Part shown: in pieces, positions 20,550-31,415 of the stretch | Layout: each line of letters begins with the position of its first letter | How positions within the stretch are numbered: the stretch's first letter is position 1 | Assembly: GCF_012928505.1 (NCBI RefSeq) | Contig: NZ_JABBJN010000020.1 | Span: 1-64,000, forward strand | From: Achromobacter sp. Bel | GTDB taxonomy: Bacteria; Pseudomonadota; Gammaproteobacteria; Burkholderiales; Burkholderiaceae_B | Length of the DNA: 64,000 nucleotides | Direction of reading: 5' to 3' | Translations under genes and position numbers: made by a program | Notes under the pieces: model-generated | Databases searched by the model: none | The model's input: the letters and a program-made list of their open reading frames with translations, nothing else | Told to the model about the DNA's origin: nothing

Positions 20550-20587
20550 GGCGCCCGCTCATACCCAACACCTATTTTGGGAAACCC

Positions 20588-21910
20588 ATGTCCAATTCCT
20601 ATTTTCCGCGCTGGCGCCTGGCGGACGACGCCGAGCCGGGCGTCATCATCGCGCCCGATGAACGGCTGTCCTGGCCCAAGAACGTCGCCATGGGCGCGCA
20701 GCACGTGGTGGCGATGTTCGGCTCGACCGTGCTGGCGCCGCTGCTGATGGGTTTCGACCCCAACGTCGCCATCCTGATGTCCGGTATCGGCACGCTGATC
20801 TTCTTCCTGTTCGTCGGGGGCCGCGTGCCCAGCTATCTGGGGTCCAGCTTCGCCTTCATCGGCGGCGTGATCGCGGTCACCGGCTACGCCGGGGGCGGCG
20901 CCAACGCCAATATCGGCGTGGCCCTGGGTGCCATCATCGCGTGCGGCCTGGCCTATACGCTGATCGGCGTCATCGTCTGGATCGTCAATGCGCGCGCCGG
21001 CGGTGGCGCCAATTGGATCGACACCTTGATGCCGCCCGTCGTGACGGGCGCTGTGGTGGCCGTGATCGGCCTGAACCTGGCGCCCATCGCCGCCAAGGGC
21101 GCCATGGGCGCCTCGGGCTTCGACACTTTCATGGCCCTGGTCACCATCGTCTGCGTGGGCGGTATCGCCGTCTACACGAAGGGCATGGTCCAGCGCCTGT
21201 TGATCCTGGTCGGTCTGATCCTGGCTTGCGTGGTGTACGCGGTGCTGGCCAACGGCATGGGCATGGGCAAGCCCATCGACTTCTCGGGCGTGGCCGCCGC
21301 GGCCTGGATCGGCCTGCCGCATTTCGCAGCACCGGTCTTCAAGGCCGAGGCGATGGGCCTGATCGTGCCGGTCGCCATCATCCTGGTGGCGGAAAACCTG
21401 GGCCACGTGAAGGCGGTCAGCGCCATGACAGGCCAGGACCTTGACCGCTACCTGGGCCGCGCCTTCGTCGGCGATGGCGTGGCCACCATGGTCTCGGGCG
21501 CCGTGGGCGGCACCGGCGTCACCACCTACGCCGAAAACATCGGCGTGATGGCGGTGACCCGCATCTATTCCACGCTGGTGTTCGTGGTGGCGGCGCTGAT
21601 CGCCGTCGTGCTGGGCTTTTCGCCCAAGTTCGGTGCGTTGATCCAGACCATCCCGGGGCCGGTCCTGGGCGGGATGTCGGTCGTGGTGTTCGGCCTGATC
21701 GCCATCGCCGGCGCCCGCATCTGGGTCGTCAACCAGGTCGATTTCAGCGACAACCGCAACCTGATCGTGGCGGCGGTCACGCTGGTGCTCGGCGCGGGCG
21801 ACTTCACCATCAAGCTGGGCGACTTCATGCTGGGCGGCATCGGTACCGCCACCTTCGGCGCCATCATCCTGTACGCCCTGCTGCGTCGCCGGAAACCGGC
21901 GGCGGCCTGA
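20588..21910 (+). CDS. uraA: Nucleobase:cation symporter-2 family permease (uracil permease, UraA-like)
   Basis: A 440-residue membrane protein with about 14 hydrophobic segments. UraA/PyrP signatures are visible: GAQHVVAMFGSTVLAPLLMG near residue 38, and the substrate-binding GLIVPVAIILVAENLGHVKA and GAVGGTGVTTYAENIGVMAVTR. It imports uracil with protons. It is monocistronic between the divergent FlxA-like gene and the convergent chemotaxis receptor. Confidence 0.92.
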   Translation: MSNSYFPRWRLADDAEPGVIIAPDERLSWPKNVAMGAQHVVAMFGSTVLAPLLMGFDPNVAILMSGIGTLIFFLFVGGRVPSYLGSSFAFIGGVIAVTGYAGGGANANIGVALGAIIACGLAYTLIGVIVWIVNARAGGGANWIDTLMPPVVTGAVVAVIGLNLAPIAAKGAMGASGFDTFMALVTIVCVGGIAVYTKGMVQRLLILVGLILACVVYAVLANGMGMGKPIDFSGVAAAAWIGLPHFAAPVFKAEAMGLIVPVAIILVAENLGHVKAVSAMTGQDLDRYLGRAFVGDGVATMVSGAVGGTGVTTYAENIGVMAVTRIYSTLVFVVAALIAVVLGFSPKFGALIQTIPGPVLGGMSVVVFGLIAIAGARIWVVNQVDFSDNRNLIVAAVTLVLGAGDFTIKLGDFMLGGIGTATFGAIILYALLRRRKPAAA

Positions 21911-21950
21911 TCCCGGCGGGGCCGAGCCCCGCGCGAGACCGCCGCAGCGG

Positions 21951-23570
21951 CTACGACCGGGACAGCCGCGCCGTTGGCTTCGTCCCGGATACCCGGGCCG
22001 GCGCGACCTCGATCACCTGACCCGATTGCGTCTTGAACACCGCGGTGGCCTCCGACAGGCGCCGCGCCTGTTCTTCCATCGCGGAGGCGGCGGCCGACGC
22101 CTCTTCCACCAGCGCGGCGTTCTGCTGCGTCACTTCATCCATCTGCGACACGGCCATGGTGACCTGGTCGATCCCACCGGCCTGCTGAGTCGACGCGGCC
22201 GAGATCTCGCCCATGATGTCCGTCACGCGCTGCACCGACGCCACGATCTCCTGCATGGTCTGGCCGGCGGCCGACACCTGCGCCGAGCCGGCCTTCACCG
22301 TGTCGGCCGACGCCTCGATCAAGGCCTTGATCTCTTTGGCCGCCTGGGCGGCGCGCTGGGCCAGCGTGCGCACTTCACCCGCGACAACGGCGAATCCCTT
22401 GCCCTGTTCGCCGGCGCGGGCCGCTTCCACGGCGGCGTTCAACGCCAGGATGTTCGTCTGGAAAGCGATGCCGTCGATCACCGACACGATGTCGGAGATC
22501 TTGCGCGAATTGTCCGAAATCCCCTGCATGGTGGCGACCACCTGGCCCACGTTGTCGCCGCCGCGCTGCGCGACCTGCATGCTGACCGCGGCCAACTGGT
22601 TGGCCTGCGCGGCGTTTTCGGCGTTCTGCTTGACGGTGGCGGCCAGCTCCTCCATCGTCGCGGCCGTTTCCTCCAGCGCCGCGGCCTGCTCTTCGGTCCG
22701 GGTTGACAGGTTGGCGTTGCCGGCGGCGATCTCGGCCGCACCCACATTGATTTCCTCGACGCCCTGGCGTACCGACGTCACGGTGCGGGTCAGACCTTCC
22801 TGCATGCGCTTGAGCGAGGCGAACAGGGCGCCGATCTCGTTGTTGGAGCGGGTTTCGATCCGGGTGGTGAAGTCGCCGCCGGCGATGCGATCGAAGTGCC
22901 GGCCGGCGTCCTGCAAGGGCAGCAGCACGCCGCGCCGGATGAAGGTCCAGCACAGTGCCGTCAGCAGCAGGGCGGTCGACAGCAGGGTGATCGCAGAGAT
23001 CCGGGCATTGGAGTAGGTGGCTTGCGAACTGGCCAGCACGCCGTCGCTGCGCTCTTGTACGCGGACCAGAAACGTCTTCATGTCCTTGACGAAATTCGCG
23101 TCGGCCTGGCGGGTCTTGCCCACTTCCTGCTGGTATCTGGCTGCCGCGCGTTCCTTGATTGCCGCGCTCAGCGAGTCCAGCAGCGACGCGTATTCCGTGA
23201 ACCGGCCTTGCAGGACCAGTGCCAGCGCCTGGCCGCGTTCGCTCTTGGGCACCTCCATGTAGCGCGCGAAACGCTCACGGGCCTGCGCCAATTCGCTGGC
23301 GGCCTCCTGTTCGGCCGAAGCGGCCCTTTCGGCGTTGCGGGCCTGGATGCCCGCCAGCGCGTCGTCCAGCGCCAGGCGCGTGCGCAGCAGGGCGCCATTG
23401 GCTTCATACAGCGGGTCGACCTGGTGCACCGCCACGGTGTTCAGGTCTTCGATCTCGCGGACGCTGTTGTCGGCGTTCATCCAACTCAACCCGCAAGCCA
23501 GCGCCAGCGCGATGACAAAGCACGCCAGCACCAGCAGCATGCCCGTACGGACCTTCAATTTTTCCAGCAT
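21951..23570 (-). CDS. Methyl-accepting chemotaxis protein (Tar/Tsr-like)
   Basis: A 539-residue receptor. TM1 is at about residues 11-30 ([20 protein letters not shown]). A four-helix ligand domain with a Lys/Glu-rich helix follows, then TM2 ([18 protein letters not shown]), a HAMP domain, and the long cytoplasmic coiled coil with the hairpin tip [22 protein letters not shown] shortened here to its core. It lacks the C-terminal NWETF-type pentapeptide for CheR/CheB docking, ending TARLSRS. ATG at 23570 has a strong AGAGGAG site. Ligand unknown. Confidence 0.93.
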   Translation of the reverse strand: MLEKLKVRTGMLLVLACFVIALALACGLSWMNADNSVREIEDLNTVAVHQVDPLYEANGALLRTRLALDDALAGIQARNAERAASAEQEAASELAQARERFARYMEVPKSERGQALALVLQGRFTEYASLLDSLSAAIKERAAARYQQEVGKTRQADANFVKDMKTFLVRVQERSDGVLASSQATYSNARISAITLLSTALLLTALCWTFIRRGVLLPLQDAGRHFDRIAGGDFTTRIETRSNNEIGALFASLKRMQEGLTRTVTSVRQGVEEINVGAAEIAAGNANLSTRTEEQAAALEETAATMEELAATVKQNAENAAQANQLAAVSMQVAQRGGDNVGQVVATMQGISDNSRKISDIVSVIDGIAFQTNILALNAAVEAARAGEQGKGFAVVAGEVRTLAQRAAQAAKEIKALIEASADTVKAGSAQVSAAGQTMQEIVASVQRVTDIMGEISAASTQQAGGIDQVTMAVSQMDEVTQQNAALVEEASAAASAMEEQARRLSEATAVFKTQSGQVIEVAPARVSGTKPTARLSRS

Positions 23571-24063
23571 GAGAGCTCCTCTTTCATGAACGCGATCCTT
23601 TGCGCGCAGGCAGGCGTTGCCCATCGGCCCTGCGACGAAAGGGGCGGACGTCGAGCCGGATGACTGCGATGCGTCCGCCTGAAACCTGCAAGCACGCACA
23701 ATCAATCGTTAACGCGGCAGCATCTGCCGCGTTGCCCGCAACACTTGAATAAAGAGAAGCGCCGGTTACTGCTGTTTGTATTTAATTGTTATTAGTCTTT
23801 CTAGTTGTTATTTATACTGTTGTTGGTGTTATTTTTCGGTGGATTTTTTTGTAATCCCAGTATTGGGAATATAAAAAACTATGCGAAAGTAGCTTTTATG
23901 CAACGCTCTGGGCGAGGCGCCGGATGACATCGAGGGCGCGTCGAAGAATTTTTAGGGAAACCGCCTGTTTTAGCGGGTTACAGCGGTGAAATGCGCCGAA
24001 AAGCACGTTTTCTGCCATGGCTTGCAATTCCGGTGGACTTTGACCACAATATGACCTTGATTG
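23571..24063. other. Intergenic region with an AT-rich block
   Basis: No supported gene. Positions 23755-23890 are strikingly AT-rich against the surrounding DNA. A perfect 7-bp inverted repeat (GCGGCAG, loop CAT, CTGCCGC) lies at 23714-23730. The chemotaxis-receptor promoter (minus strand) must be in this stretch. I could not place a convincing sigma-70 or sigma-28 promoter. Confidence 0.6.
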
Positions 24064-24095
24064 CCCCGGTTCCGACCCGAGCCGGGGTTTTGTTT
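24064..24095 (+). terminator. Terminator-like hairpin upstream of greA
   Basis: CCCCGG / CCGGGG stem extended by TTC/GAG pairing, followed by TTTTGTTTT. It lies 121 bp before the greA start and no plus-strand gene precedes it closely, so it may act in an RNA leader. Confidence 0.6.
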
Positions 24096-24171
24096 TGGTC
24101 GTCCGCGCCGCAAGTCCTGCCCAAAAGGCATCTGGCAATATGCGCGCGCCCGGGTAACGACCTTCACCGAG

Positions 24172-24204
24172 AACGCTCCATCGGGGCGTTTTTCTACTTT
24201 TGTT
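24172..24204 (+). terminator. Terminator-like hairpin in the greA leader
   Basis: An 8-bp stem AACGCTCC / GGGGCGTT with a 3-nt loop, then a T-rich stretch starting TTTCTACTTTTG. It ends only about 12 bp before the greA start codon. Transcription stopping here would give short leader RNAs and lower greA expression. Confidence 0.6.
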
Positions 24205-24215
24205 TGGGAAACGAC

Positions 24216-24692
24216 ATGTCTGCCATTCCTTTGACCGTGCGCGGGGCCGAGCGCTTGCAAGAAGAGCTCCAGCGGCTGAAAACCGTGGAACGTCCTGCCG
24301 TGATTAACGCGATCGCCGAGGCGCGTGCGCAGGGTGATCTGTCGGAAAATGCCGAATACGATGCCGCTCGCGAGCGCCAAGGTTTCATCGAGGGTCGGAT
24401 TGCCGAACTCGAAGGCACGCTTTCCAATGCCCACCTGATCGACCCGTCTTCCCTGGAAGCCGAAGGCCGCGCCGTGTTTGGCGCCACGGTCGACATCGAA
24501 GACCTGGATTCGGGCGACCGCGTGACCTACCAGATCGTCGGCGACGTTGAAGCCGACATCAAGTCGAACCTGATTTCCGTGTCCAGCCCGGTGGCGCGCG
24601 CACTGATCGGCAAGAGCGAAGGCGATGTCGTCGAGGTCAAGGCCCCGGCTGGCGTGCGCGAGTATGAAGTTCTGGGCGTGCGTTACATCTAA
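24216..24692 (+). CDS. greA: Transcription elongation factor GreA
   Basis: A 158-residue GreA of normal length. An N-terminal coiled coil carries the tip acidic residues in [24 protein letters not shown], followed by a C-terminal FKBP-like domain ([16 protein letters not shown] ... [18 protein letters not shown]). It stimulates cleavage of backtracked transcripts by RNA polymerase. ATG at 24216 follows GGGAA; the frame is open further upstream to 23991, but that part is leader sequence with terminator-like hairpins. Confidence 0.96.
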   Translation: MSAIPLTVRGAERLQEELQRLKTVERPAVINAIAEARAQGDLSENAEYDAARERQGFIEGRIAELEGTLSNAHLIDPSSLEAEGRAVFGATVDIEDLDSGDRVTYQIVGDVEADIKSNLISVSSPVARALIGKSEGDVVEVKAPAGVREYEVLGVRYI

Positions 24693-24787
24693 CGCATCAA
24701 CCCAAGCAGTCAGCTGTCAAAACACCATAGTCCGAACCCTGCGTTCGTCTGGAATCCGCGGTACATTCGCGGATCGCTATGGTGGAC

Positions 24788-24811
24788 CGGGCGCGTAAAG
24801 CGCCCGTTTTT
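24788..24811 (+). terminator. Rho-independent terminator of greA
   Basis: CGGGCGC, loop GTAAA, GCGCCCG, then TTTTTG. It sits between the convergent greA and yhbY genes. Confidence 0.85.
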
Positions 24812-24821
24812 GTGCCCGGCC

Positions 24822-25424
24822 TTACCTTTTCGACGTCTTGCGGCTGGTGCCGCTGCGTGCCCCGGCCCGAAGGCTGAGCGCACTGCCGGCGCGGCGAGGA
24901 ATGCCGTGGCCGCTGTCGGTAGCGCGTTTGTTGCTGGGACGCATGGGCTTGCCGTTCTTATTGAGCTGGTCCTGCGGCACGAAGCGGGTTTTGGCCGGCT
25001 TGGGCTCTTCGGACTCGCTGCGGCGGGGGCGCTTGCCAAGCGTCTTGCCTTCGGCGGCCAGCTTCTTGGGTGTGTACGGCTCCGAGGCGCGGCGCTTGGC
25101 CGGGGCTTCGGGCTCTCTGGCGGCCAGGGCGGCGGGCTTGACGTTGCCGGCCAGCGGGCGGAAAAGAATCAGGGTCTTGCCCAGGTGGTGCACCGGGGCG
25201 CAAGACAGAGTGTCGCAAATCGTCGACAACATGGTGTCGCGGGCCTCGCGGTCGTCGCCACCGGCGCGTACCTTGATAAGGCCGTGCGAAGACAGTGCCA
25301 GGTCGATTTCCTTGAGCACGGCTTCGGTCAGGCCATTGTCGCCAATCAGGACGACGGGGCGCAGGGGGTGGGCGGCGGACCGAAGGTCGCTGCGCTCACG
25401 AGAGGTAAGTTCTAATATAGGCAT
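24822..25424 (-). CDS. yhbY: YhbY family (CRS1/CRM domain) RNA-binding protein with long basic tail
   Basis: A 200-residue protein. Residues 1-95 form a CRM domain ([27 protein letters not shown], and [14 protein letters not shown]), with LILFRP near its end. This domain binds pre-50S ribosomal RNA in E. coli YhbY. The remaining ~100 residues are a Lys/Arg/Pro-rich tail without E. coli counterpart, probably disordered. ATG at 25424; the divergent rlmE starts only 18 bp away. It converges with greA. Confidence 0.9.
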   Translation of the reverse strand: MPILELTSRERSDLRSAAHPLRPVVLIGDNGLTEAVLKEIDLALSSHGLIKVRAGGDDREARDTMLSTICDTLSCAPVHHLGKTLILFRPLAGNVKPAALAAREPEAPAKRRASEPYTPKKLAAEGKTLGKRPRRSESEEPKPAKTRFVPQDQLNKNGKPMRPSNKRATDSGHGIPRRAGSALSLRAGARSGTSRKTSKR

Positions 25425-25442
25425 GCGTGGAATTGTACGGTA

Positions 25443-26075
25443 ATGGCCAAGAATAAATTCTCTAAAGACTGGATTCACCAGCACATCAACGATCCCTATG
25501 TGAAGCTGGCGCAACAGAAGGGCTATCGAGCCCGGGGCGCTTTCAAGCTGATCGAGCTTCTGGATAACGAAAAGTTGCTTCGCCGGGGCGACTTGGTCGT
25601 CGATCTGGGGTCGTCGCCCGGCAGTTGGTCCCAAGTGGTGCGAGAGCGCCTGACGGGGCCGGGCGGCATCGTGGACGGACGTATCATTGCACTGGACATG
25701 CTTCCCATGGAACCCATCGCGGGCGTGGAATTCATCCAGGGCGACTTCCGCGAAGACGAAGTTCTGAAACAATTGGAAGACATGGTCGGATCTCATGCCG
25801 TGGACCTTGTTATTTCAGACATGGCCCCCAACTTGTCAGGCGTGGGGATTGCCGACGCCGCGCGTATCCAGCATGTGTGCGACTTGGCGATGGAATTTTC
25901 CCGCGCTCACCTCAAGCCCGACGGCGTGCTGATCGTCAAGGCTTTCCACGGCAGCGGTTTTTCGCAGATCGTGCAAAGCTTCAAGCAGCACTTCAAGCGG
26001 GTGGTCGAGCGCAAGCCGAAGGCATCGAGGGCCAAATCCTCTGAAACCTTTCTGGTTGCCCGCGATCTGAAGTAA
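25443..26075 (+). CDS. rlmE: 23S rRNA (uridine-2'-O-)-methyltransferase RlmE (FtsJ/RrmJ)
   Basis: A 210-residue RrmJ-type methyltransferase. The SAM motif is [12 protein letters not shown]; catalytic Lys/Asp/Lys/Glu positions are consistent with [34 protein letters not shown] and [15 protein letters not shown]. It methylates U2552 of 23S rRNA. The leader before the ATG is extremely short if the promoter is the TAATAT at 25412-25417 within the yhbY 5' end. Confidence 0.95.
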   Translation: MAKNKFSKDWIHQHINDPYVKLAQQKGYRARGAFKLIELLDNEKLLRRGDLVVDLGSSPGSWSQVVRERLTGPGGIVDGRIIALDMLPMEPIAGVEFIQGDFREDEVLKQLEDMVGSHAVDLVISDMAPNLSGVGIADAARIQHVCDLAMEFSRAHLKPDGVLIVKAFHGSGFSQIVQSFKQHFKRVVERKPKASRAKSSETFLVARDLK

Positions 26076-26296
26076 CCCCGGGCCGGGGCGTGTTGCTCCG
26101 GAACCCCAAAAAAAAACGCTACCTGCTTGGCGAGACAACGACCTAAAAAATCACGAATCAGACGTAAATACACGGGCCCCAGGGATCCCAGGACGCAATC
26201 GGGTCCAACAGGGTAGAATGGGCTATTGACATACTTGTGACTGTGCCATATGCGGGTGCGCGGTCGCCGGTCGGAATCGAAAGCAGGAGATCGACC

Positions 26297-28186
26297 TTGA
26301 ATAATTCATTTTCGAAAGTCGCTGTCTGGATGGTGATAGCCCTTGTGCTATTTACCGTCTTCAAACAGTTCGACGGACGCGCTCAGACCCAGGACGGCGT
26401 GACCTATACGCAGTTCATGGACGACGCCAAGGCGGGACGTATCCGCAAGGTCGACGTTCAGGGCGACGTGCTGTACGTCACCCCGGACGCGGGCCGCGCC
26501 TACACGCTGACTTCGCCGGGCGACCTCTGGATGGTCTCCGATCTGCTGAAGTACGGCGTGCAGGTGTCGGGCAAGCCGCGCGAAGAGCAATCGCTGCTGA
26601 TGAGCATCTTCGTCTCGTGGTTCCCCATGCTGCTGTTGATCGGCGTCTGGGTGTTCTTCATGCGGCAGATGCAAGGCGGCGGCAGGGGCGGCGCGTTCAG
26701 CTTCGGCAAATCGCGCGCCCGCATGCTTGACGAGAACACCAACCAGATCACGTTCGCGGATGTCGCCGGCTGCGACGAAGCCAAGGAAGACGTCCAGGAA
26801 CTGGTCGACTTCCTGCGCGACCCCAGCAAGTTCCAGAAGCTGGGCGGCCGTATCCCGCGTGGCGTGCTGATGGTCGGTTCGCCCGGTACCGGCAAGACGC
26901 TGCTGGCCAAGGCCATCGCCGGTGAAGCCAAGGTTCCGTTCTTCAGCATCTCGGGTTCGGACTTCGTTGAAATGTTCGTCGGCGTGGGCGCTGCCCGCGT
27001 GCGAGACATGTTCGAAAACGCCAAGAAGCACGCACCTTGCATCATCTTCATCGACGAAATCGATGCGGTGGGCCGTCAGCGCGGCGCCGGCCTGGGTGGC
27101 GGCAACGACGAACGCGAGCAGACGCTGAACCAGATGCTGGTGGAAATGGACGGCTTCGAGTCCGGCCAGGGCGTCATCGTGATCGCCGCGACCAACCGTC
27201 CCGACGTGCTGGACCCGGCGCTGCTGCGTCCCGGCCGTTTCGACCGCCAAGTGGTCGTGCCGCTGCCCGATATCCGTGGCCGCGAGCAGATCCTGAAAGT
27301 CCACATGCGCAAGGTTCCGCTGTCGCCTAACGTCGACGCGACCATCCTGGCGCGCGGTTGCCCCGGTTTCTCGGGCGCCGACCTGGCCAACCTGGTCAAC
27401 GAAGCTGCCCTGTTCGCCGCGCGCCGCAACGGCCGCACGGTGGATATGTCCGACTTCGAAAAGGCCAAGGACAAGATCATCATGGGCGCCGAGCGCCGCT
27501 CCATCGTGATGCCCGAAGAGGAACGCAAGAACACCGCGTACCACGAATCCGGCCATGCGATCGTTGCCCGCCTGCTGCCCAAGACCGACCCGGTCCACAA
27601 GGTCACGATCATTCCGCGCGGCCGTGCGCTGGGCGTGACGATGCAGTTGCCGGAAACCGACCGCTACAGCATGGACAAGGGCCGTTTGCTGTCCACTATC
27701 GCTGTGCTGTTCGGCGGCCGCATCGCCGAAGAACTCTTCATGGACCAGATGACGACGGGCGCCTCGAACGACTTCGAACGCGCCACCGCCATCGCCCGCG
27801 ACATCGTCACGCGCTACGGCATGACCGACGAACTGGGCCCCATGGTCTACGCCGAGAACGAAGGCGAAGTGTTCCTGGGCCGCAGCGTCACCAAGACGAC
27901 GCACATGTCCGAAGCCACCATGCAGAAGGTGGACACCGAGATCCGCCGCATCATCGACGAGCAGTACGGCGTTGCGCGCAAGATCCTGGAAGAGAACCGC
28001 GACAAGGTCGAAGTGATGACGTCGGCGCTGCTGGAATGGGAAACCATCGACGCGGACCAGATCAACGACATCATCGAAGGCCGTCCGCCGCGTCCCCCGA
28101 AGACGCCGCAAGGCCCGTCGGATTCGACCGACACGCCGCCGACCACCGGCCTGGCGGCTGGCGGTAGCACGGCAGCTGCTGTCTGA
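26297..28186 (+). CDS. ftsH: ATP-dependent zinc metalloprotease FtsH
   Basis: A 629-residue membrane AAA+ protease. TM1 is at residues 7-21 and TM2 near residue 105 ([17 protein letters not shown]). Walker A GSPGTGKT is at 194-201, followed by [14 protein letters not shown] and the SRH region ([21 protein letters not shown]). The zinc site HESGH begins at residue 416. The start is a TTG at 26297, chosen for a well-placed AGGAGA 6 nt upstream and because the protein then begins with the typical N-terminal transmembrane segment. It degrades misfolded membrane proteins and regulators. folP follows after 18 bp. Confidence 0.96.
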   Translation: MNNSFSKVAVWMVIALVLFTVFKQFDGRAQTQDGVTYTQFMDDAKAGRIRKVDVQGDVLYVTPDAGRAYTLTSPGDLWMVSDLLKYGVQVSGKPREEQSLLMSIFVSWFPMLLLIGVWVFFMRQMQGGGRGGAFSFGKSRARMLDENTNQITFADVAGCDEAKEDVQELVDFLRDPSKFQKLGGRIPRGVLMVGSPGTGKTLLAKAIAGEAKVPFFSISGSDFVEMFVGVGAARVRDMFENAKKHAPCIIFIDEIDAVGRQRGAGLGGGNDEREQTLNQMLVEMDGFESGQGVIVIAATNRPDVLDPALLRPGRFDRQVVVPLPDIRGREQILKVHMRKVPLSPNVDATILARGCPGFSGADLANLVNEAALFAARRNGRTVDMSDFEKAKDKIIMGAERRSIVMPEEERKNTAYHESGHAIVARLLPKTDPVHKVTIIPRGRALGVTMQLPETDRYSMDKGRLLSTIAVLFGGRIAEELFMDQMTTGASNDFERATAIARDIVTRYGMTDELGPMVYAENEGEVFLGRSVTKTTHMSEATMQKVDTEIRRIIDEQYGVARKILEENRDKVEVMTSALLEWETIDADQINDIIEGRPPRPPKTPQGPSDSTDTPPTTGLAAGGSTAAAV

Positions 28187-28204
28187 GGTTTTTTGTCCTG
28201 AGTT

Positions 28205-29050
28205 ATGGCAAATAACTTTCTTTGCGGGCGCTTCGAGTTTGATCTCGAGCGCCCGCTTGTCATGGGTATCGTCAATGTCACGCCGGATTCCTTTTCCGAC
28301 GGCGGCCAGCATGACGATACGGATTCCGCGGTGGCGCATGCGCGCCAACTGGTCGAAGAGGGCGCGCAGATCCTGGATCTGGGCGGCGAGTCCACGCGCC
28401 CTGGCGCAGACCCGGTGTCGGTGGCGGACGAACTGGACCGGCTGCTGCCGGTGATCGAAGCGCTGCGCGATTGCGGCGTGCCGTTGTCCATCGATACCTT
28501 CAAACCGGAAGTCATGCGCGCCACGCTGGATGCGGGCGCGGACATGATCAATGACATCTACGGATTCAGGCAGCCGGGGGCCATCGAGGCCGTGTCGCAG
28601 TCGCGTTGCGGGCTATGCGTGATGCACATGAAGGGCGAGCCCCGCACCATGCAGGCCAGCCCGCCCGAATACACCGACCTGATCGGAGAGATCGGCCTGT
28701 TCCTGGGTGCGCGGGCGCAGAAGCTGCGCGCAGCCTGGATCGATCCCCACCGCATCGTGCTGGACCCGGGCTTCGGCTTCGGCAAGACGGCGGACCAGAA
28801 TTTTCAGTTATTGCGCCGGCTGTCCAGCCTGCGCAGCACGGGTTATCCATTGCTGATCGGCCTGTCGCGTAAAAACATGATCGGCCAGGCCACTGGCCGG
28901 CCCGTTGGCGACAGGTTGTCCGGCAGCATTGCCGCTGCCCTTGCCTGTGTGTCCCGGGGAGCTTCCATCGTGCGCGTGCACGATGTCGCCGCCACCGTGG
29001 ATGCCCTTAAGGTATGGCATGCGGCTGAACAAGGAGCAATCAGTTCATGA
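28205..29050 (+). CDS. folP: Dihydropteroate synthase
   Basis: A 281-residue DHPS with the typical pterin and sulfonamide-site motifs: [43 protein letters not shown], and [14 protein letters not shown]. It condenses p-aminobenzoate with dihydropterin pyrophosphate in folate synthesis. Its stop overlaps the glmM start (ATGA). Confidence 0.96.
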   Translation: MANNFLCGRFEFDLERPLVMGIVNVTPDSFSDGGQHDDTDSAVAHARQLVEEGAQILDLGGESTRPGADPVSVADELDRLLPVIEALRDCGVPLSIDTFKPEVMRATLDAGADMINDIYGFRQPGAIEAVSQSRCGLCVMHMKGEPRTMQASPPEYTDLIGEIGLFLGARAQKLRAAWIDPHRIVLDPGFGFGKTADQNFQLLRRLSSLRSTGYPLLIGLSRKNMIGQATGRPVGDRLSGSIAAALACVSRGASIVRVHDVAATVDALKVWHAAEQGAISS

Positions 29051-30390
29051 TTCGACGCAAGTATTTTGGTACGGATGGAGTGCGTGGCGAAGTTGGCGGT
29101 CCGGTGATCAACGCCGAATTCGCCCTGCGCCTGGGTTACGCGGCTGGCCGCGTGCTGGCGCGCGAACACGCCGCGCGCGGCGGTAGCCGTCCGCAGGTTG
29201 TGATCGGCAAGGACACCCGTATTTCGGGCTACATGCTGGAATCCGCCCTGGAAGCCGGCTTGTCGGCTGCGGGCATCGATGTGTTGCTGGCCGGGCCCAT
29301 CCCGACGCCCGCCGTGGCCTACCTGACCCGGGCGCTGCGCCTGGTGGCGGGTATCGTCATCAGCGCGTCGCACAACCCGTACCAGGACAACGGCATCAAG
29401 TTCTTCTCGGCGCAGGGCATGAAGCTGCCCGACGAGATAGAAGCCGACATCGAAGCCGCGTTGGACGAGCCGCTGGGTTGCGTCTCCTCCGAGGGCCTGG
29501 GCCGCGCGCGCCGTATGGCCGATTCGCAGGGCCGCTACATCGAATTCTGCAAGAGCACGTTCCCCAACGATCTCGACTTGAACGGCATGACAATCGTGGT
29601 GGACGCCGCTCACGGCGCCGCCTACAACATCGCGCCGCACGTGTTCCGGGAATTGGGCGCCGAGGTGCATGCCATCGGTGTGCATCCGGACGGCTTCAAC
29701 ATCAACAAGGGCGTGGGCGCCCTGCACCCCGAGATGCTGGCCAAGGAAGTGCGCGCCCGCGGGGCGCAGCTGGGCATCGCGCTGGACGGCGACGCCGACC
29801 GCTTGCAGGTGGTGGACGGCGAGGGCCGCATCTACAACGGCGACGAGCTGCTTTATGCCATCGTGCGCGAGCGCATGCAGCGCAGCAAGGTGGACGGCGT
29901 GGTCGGCACGCTGATGACCAACTTCGGTTTCGAGCGCGAAATGGAACGCCTGGGCGTGGGCTTCGAGCGTGCCAACGTGGGCGACCGCTACGTGCTGGAG
30001 CAGATGCAGTCGCGCGGTTGGCTGTACGGCGGCGAAAGCTCCGGTCATCTGCTGTGCCTGGATTGCCATTCGACGGGCGACGGCATCATCGCCGCGCTGC
30101 AAGTGCTGACGGCGCTGCGCCGCAACAACGTGTCGATGGCGCAATGGGTGGGCGATCTGCGCATGTATCCGCAGAAGATGATCAACGTGCCGCTTGCCCC
30201 GGGCCAGGACTGGAAGACGCATGCTGGCCTGACCGCGGCGCGCAAGGCGGTCGAGGCCGAATTGAACGGCCGGGGCCGCATCCTGATCCGTGCGTCAGGG
30301 ACGGAGCCAAAATTGCGGCTGATGGTCGAAGCCGAGGACGAATCACTTGCCGTGTCGTGCGCCGAGAAGCTTGCCGCCAGCCTGGGGTAA
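29047..30390 (+). CDS. glmM: Phosphoglucosamine mutase
   Basis: A 447-residue alpha-D-phosphohexomutase. The phosphoserine loop is SASHNP with Ser108, metal binding is LDGDADR, sugar binding is GGESSGH, and the phosphate loop is [10 protein letters not shown]. It makes glucosamine-1-phosphate for peptidoglycan and LPS. It forms the ftsH-folP-glmM order found in many proteobacteria. A terminator follows at 30413. Confidence 0.97.
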   Translation: MIRRKYFGTDGVRGEVGGPVINAEFALRLGYAAGRVLAREHAARGGSRPQVVIGKDTRISGYMLESALEAGLSAAGIDVLLAGPIPTPAVAYLTRALRLVAGIVISASHNPYQDNGIKFFSAQGMKLPDEIEADIEAALDEPLGCVSSEGLGRARRMADSQGRYIEFCKSTFPNDLDLNGMTIVVDAAHGAAYNIAPHVFRELGAEVHAIGVHPDGFNINKGVGALHPEMLAKEVRARGAQLGIALDGDADRLQVVDGEGRIYNGDELLYAIVRERMQRSKVDGVVGTLMTNFGFEREMERLGVGFERANVGDRYVLEQMQSRGWLYGGESSGHLLCLDCHSTGDGIIAALQVLTALRRNNVSMAQWVGDLRMYPQKMINVPLAPGQDWKTHAGLTAARKAVEAELNGRGRILIRASGTEPKLRLMVEAEDESLAVSCAEKLAASLG

Positions 30391-30412
30391 GCGCAATAGG
30401 CCTATATGGACG

Positions 30413-30445
30413 AAAGCCACCCACCGTCAGCGGGGGTGGCTTTTG
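30413..30445 (+). terminator. Rho-independent terminator of glmM
   Basis: AAGCCACCC / GGGGTGGCTT stem with a loop, followed by TTTTG. Confidence 0.8.
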
Positions 30446-30603
30446 TGCATTCAGGGTCGGTATTCAATTGTAAAGTTTTGTCGAGATTTGCCTAAAGTTG
30501 ACCTATCTCCCCCGAACTAAACTTCATAGTCACGTAACATATTGGTCAAGTCTTTGACATACAGGGCGTCCACACTGACTGGACTCTCTAGGAGCTTCGC
30601 GCA

Positions 30604-31410
30604 ATGCTGGAACTAGCACGCATCAACCCAAGCCGTAATCCCGCCGAACCGTTCACGGGCGCCGCCCCGAAGGTGCTGGCTGTCGGCCTGGCGCGCACAG
30701 CTGAAGAAATCGAGCAGATTCAGCGTCTGCGCTACGAAGTCTTCACTGAGGATATGGGCGTGGTATTTCCCGACGCCCAGGACGGTATCGAACACGATCG
30801 CTTCGATCCCTTCTGCGAACACCTCATGGTCCGTGAAATGGACACGGGCCGCATCGTCGGCACGTACCGGATCCTGACGCCTGAAAAGGCGCGGGAGGCG
30901 GGCGGGTACTACTCGCAATCCGAATTCGATCTATCCGGCCTGGGCGCGATCCGCGACAACCTGGTTGAAGTCGGCCGCTCGTGTACGCACGCCGACTACC
31001 GCAACGGCGCAGTCATCATGCTGCTGTGGTCCGGCCTGGCCGAATACCTGCGGCGCGGCGGTTACGAATACGTTCTGGGTTGCGCAAGCGTCAGTCTGCG
31101 CGACGACGGCGTCACTGCCGCGGAAGTCTGGCGTACGATCTCCAAGCACCTGCCGCTTGAGAACGAACCGCGCGTGGCGCCGCTGCACCGGTATCCGGTG
31201 GAAAAGCTCAACAGCACGCTGCCTGCCCGCGTGCCGCCGCTGATCAAGGGTTACCTGAAGCTGGGCGCCAAGGTGTGTGGTGAACCCGCCTGGGACCCGG
31301 ATTTCAATGCCGCGGATTTCCCGGTGCTACTGAAAATGGACCGCATGGACGAGCGCTACCGCCGTCACTTCGGTCTGGATCAACCCGTGGCCGTCAACGG
31401 CCAGCGCTGA
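30604..31410 (+). CDS. olsB: GNAT-type N-acyltransferase, OlsB-like (ornithine lipid synthesis)
   Basis: A 268-residue acyl-ACP-dependent N-acyltransferase of the OlsB/autoinducer-synthase-related fold. Recognisable blocks are IQRLRYEVFTEDMG, EHDRFDPFCEHLMVRE, IVGTYRILTP, EVGRSCTHADYRNGAVIMLLW, and YVLGCASVS. OlsB acylates ornithine to lyso-ornithine lipid, a phosphorus-free membrane lipid. The O-acyltransferase OlsA expected next to it is absent here. The neighbouring Pho-regulated genes make a phosphate-linked role plausible, though no convincing Pho box precedes this gene. Confidence 0.72.
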   Translation: MLELARINPSRNPAEPFTGAAPKVLAVGLARTAEEIEQIQRLRYEVFTEDMGVVFPDAQDGIEHDRFDPFCEHLMVREMDTGRIVGTYRILTPEKAREAGGYYSQSEFDLSGLGAIRDNLVEVGRSCTHADYRNGAVIMLLWSGLAEYLRRGGYEYVLGCASVSLRDDGVTAAEVWRTISKHLPLENEPRVAPLHRYPVEKLNSTLPARVPPLIKGYLKLGAKVCGEPAWDPDFNAADFPVLLKMDRMDERYRRHFGLDQPVAVNGQR

Positions 31411-31415
31411 TCATC

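Noticed and set aside
23714-23749. Sigma-28 promoter for the chemotaxis receptor (TTCAAGT and GCAGATGC on the minus strand)
   Set aside because: The spacing and the -10-like half fit the consensus poorly; it cannot be told from chance.
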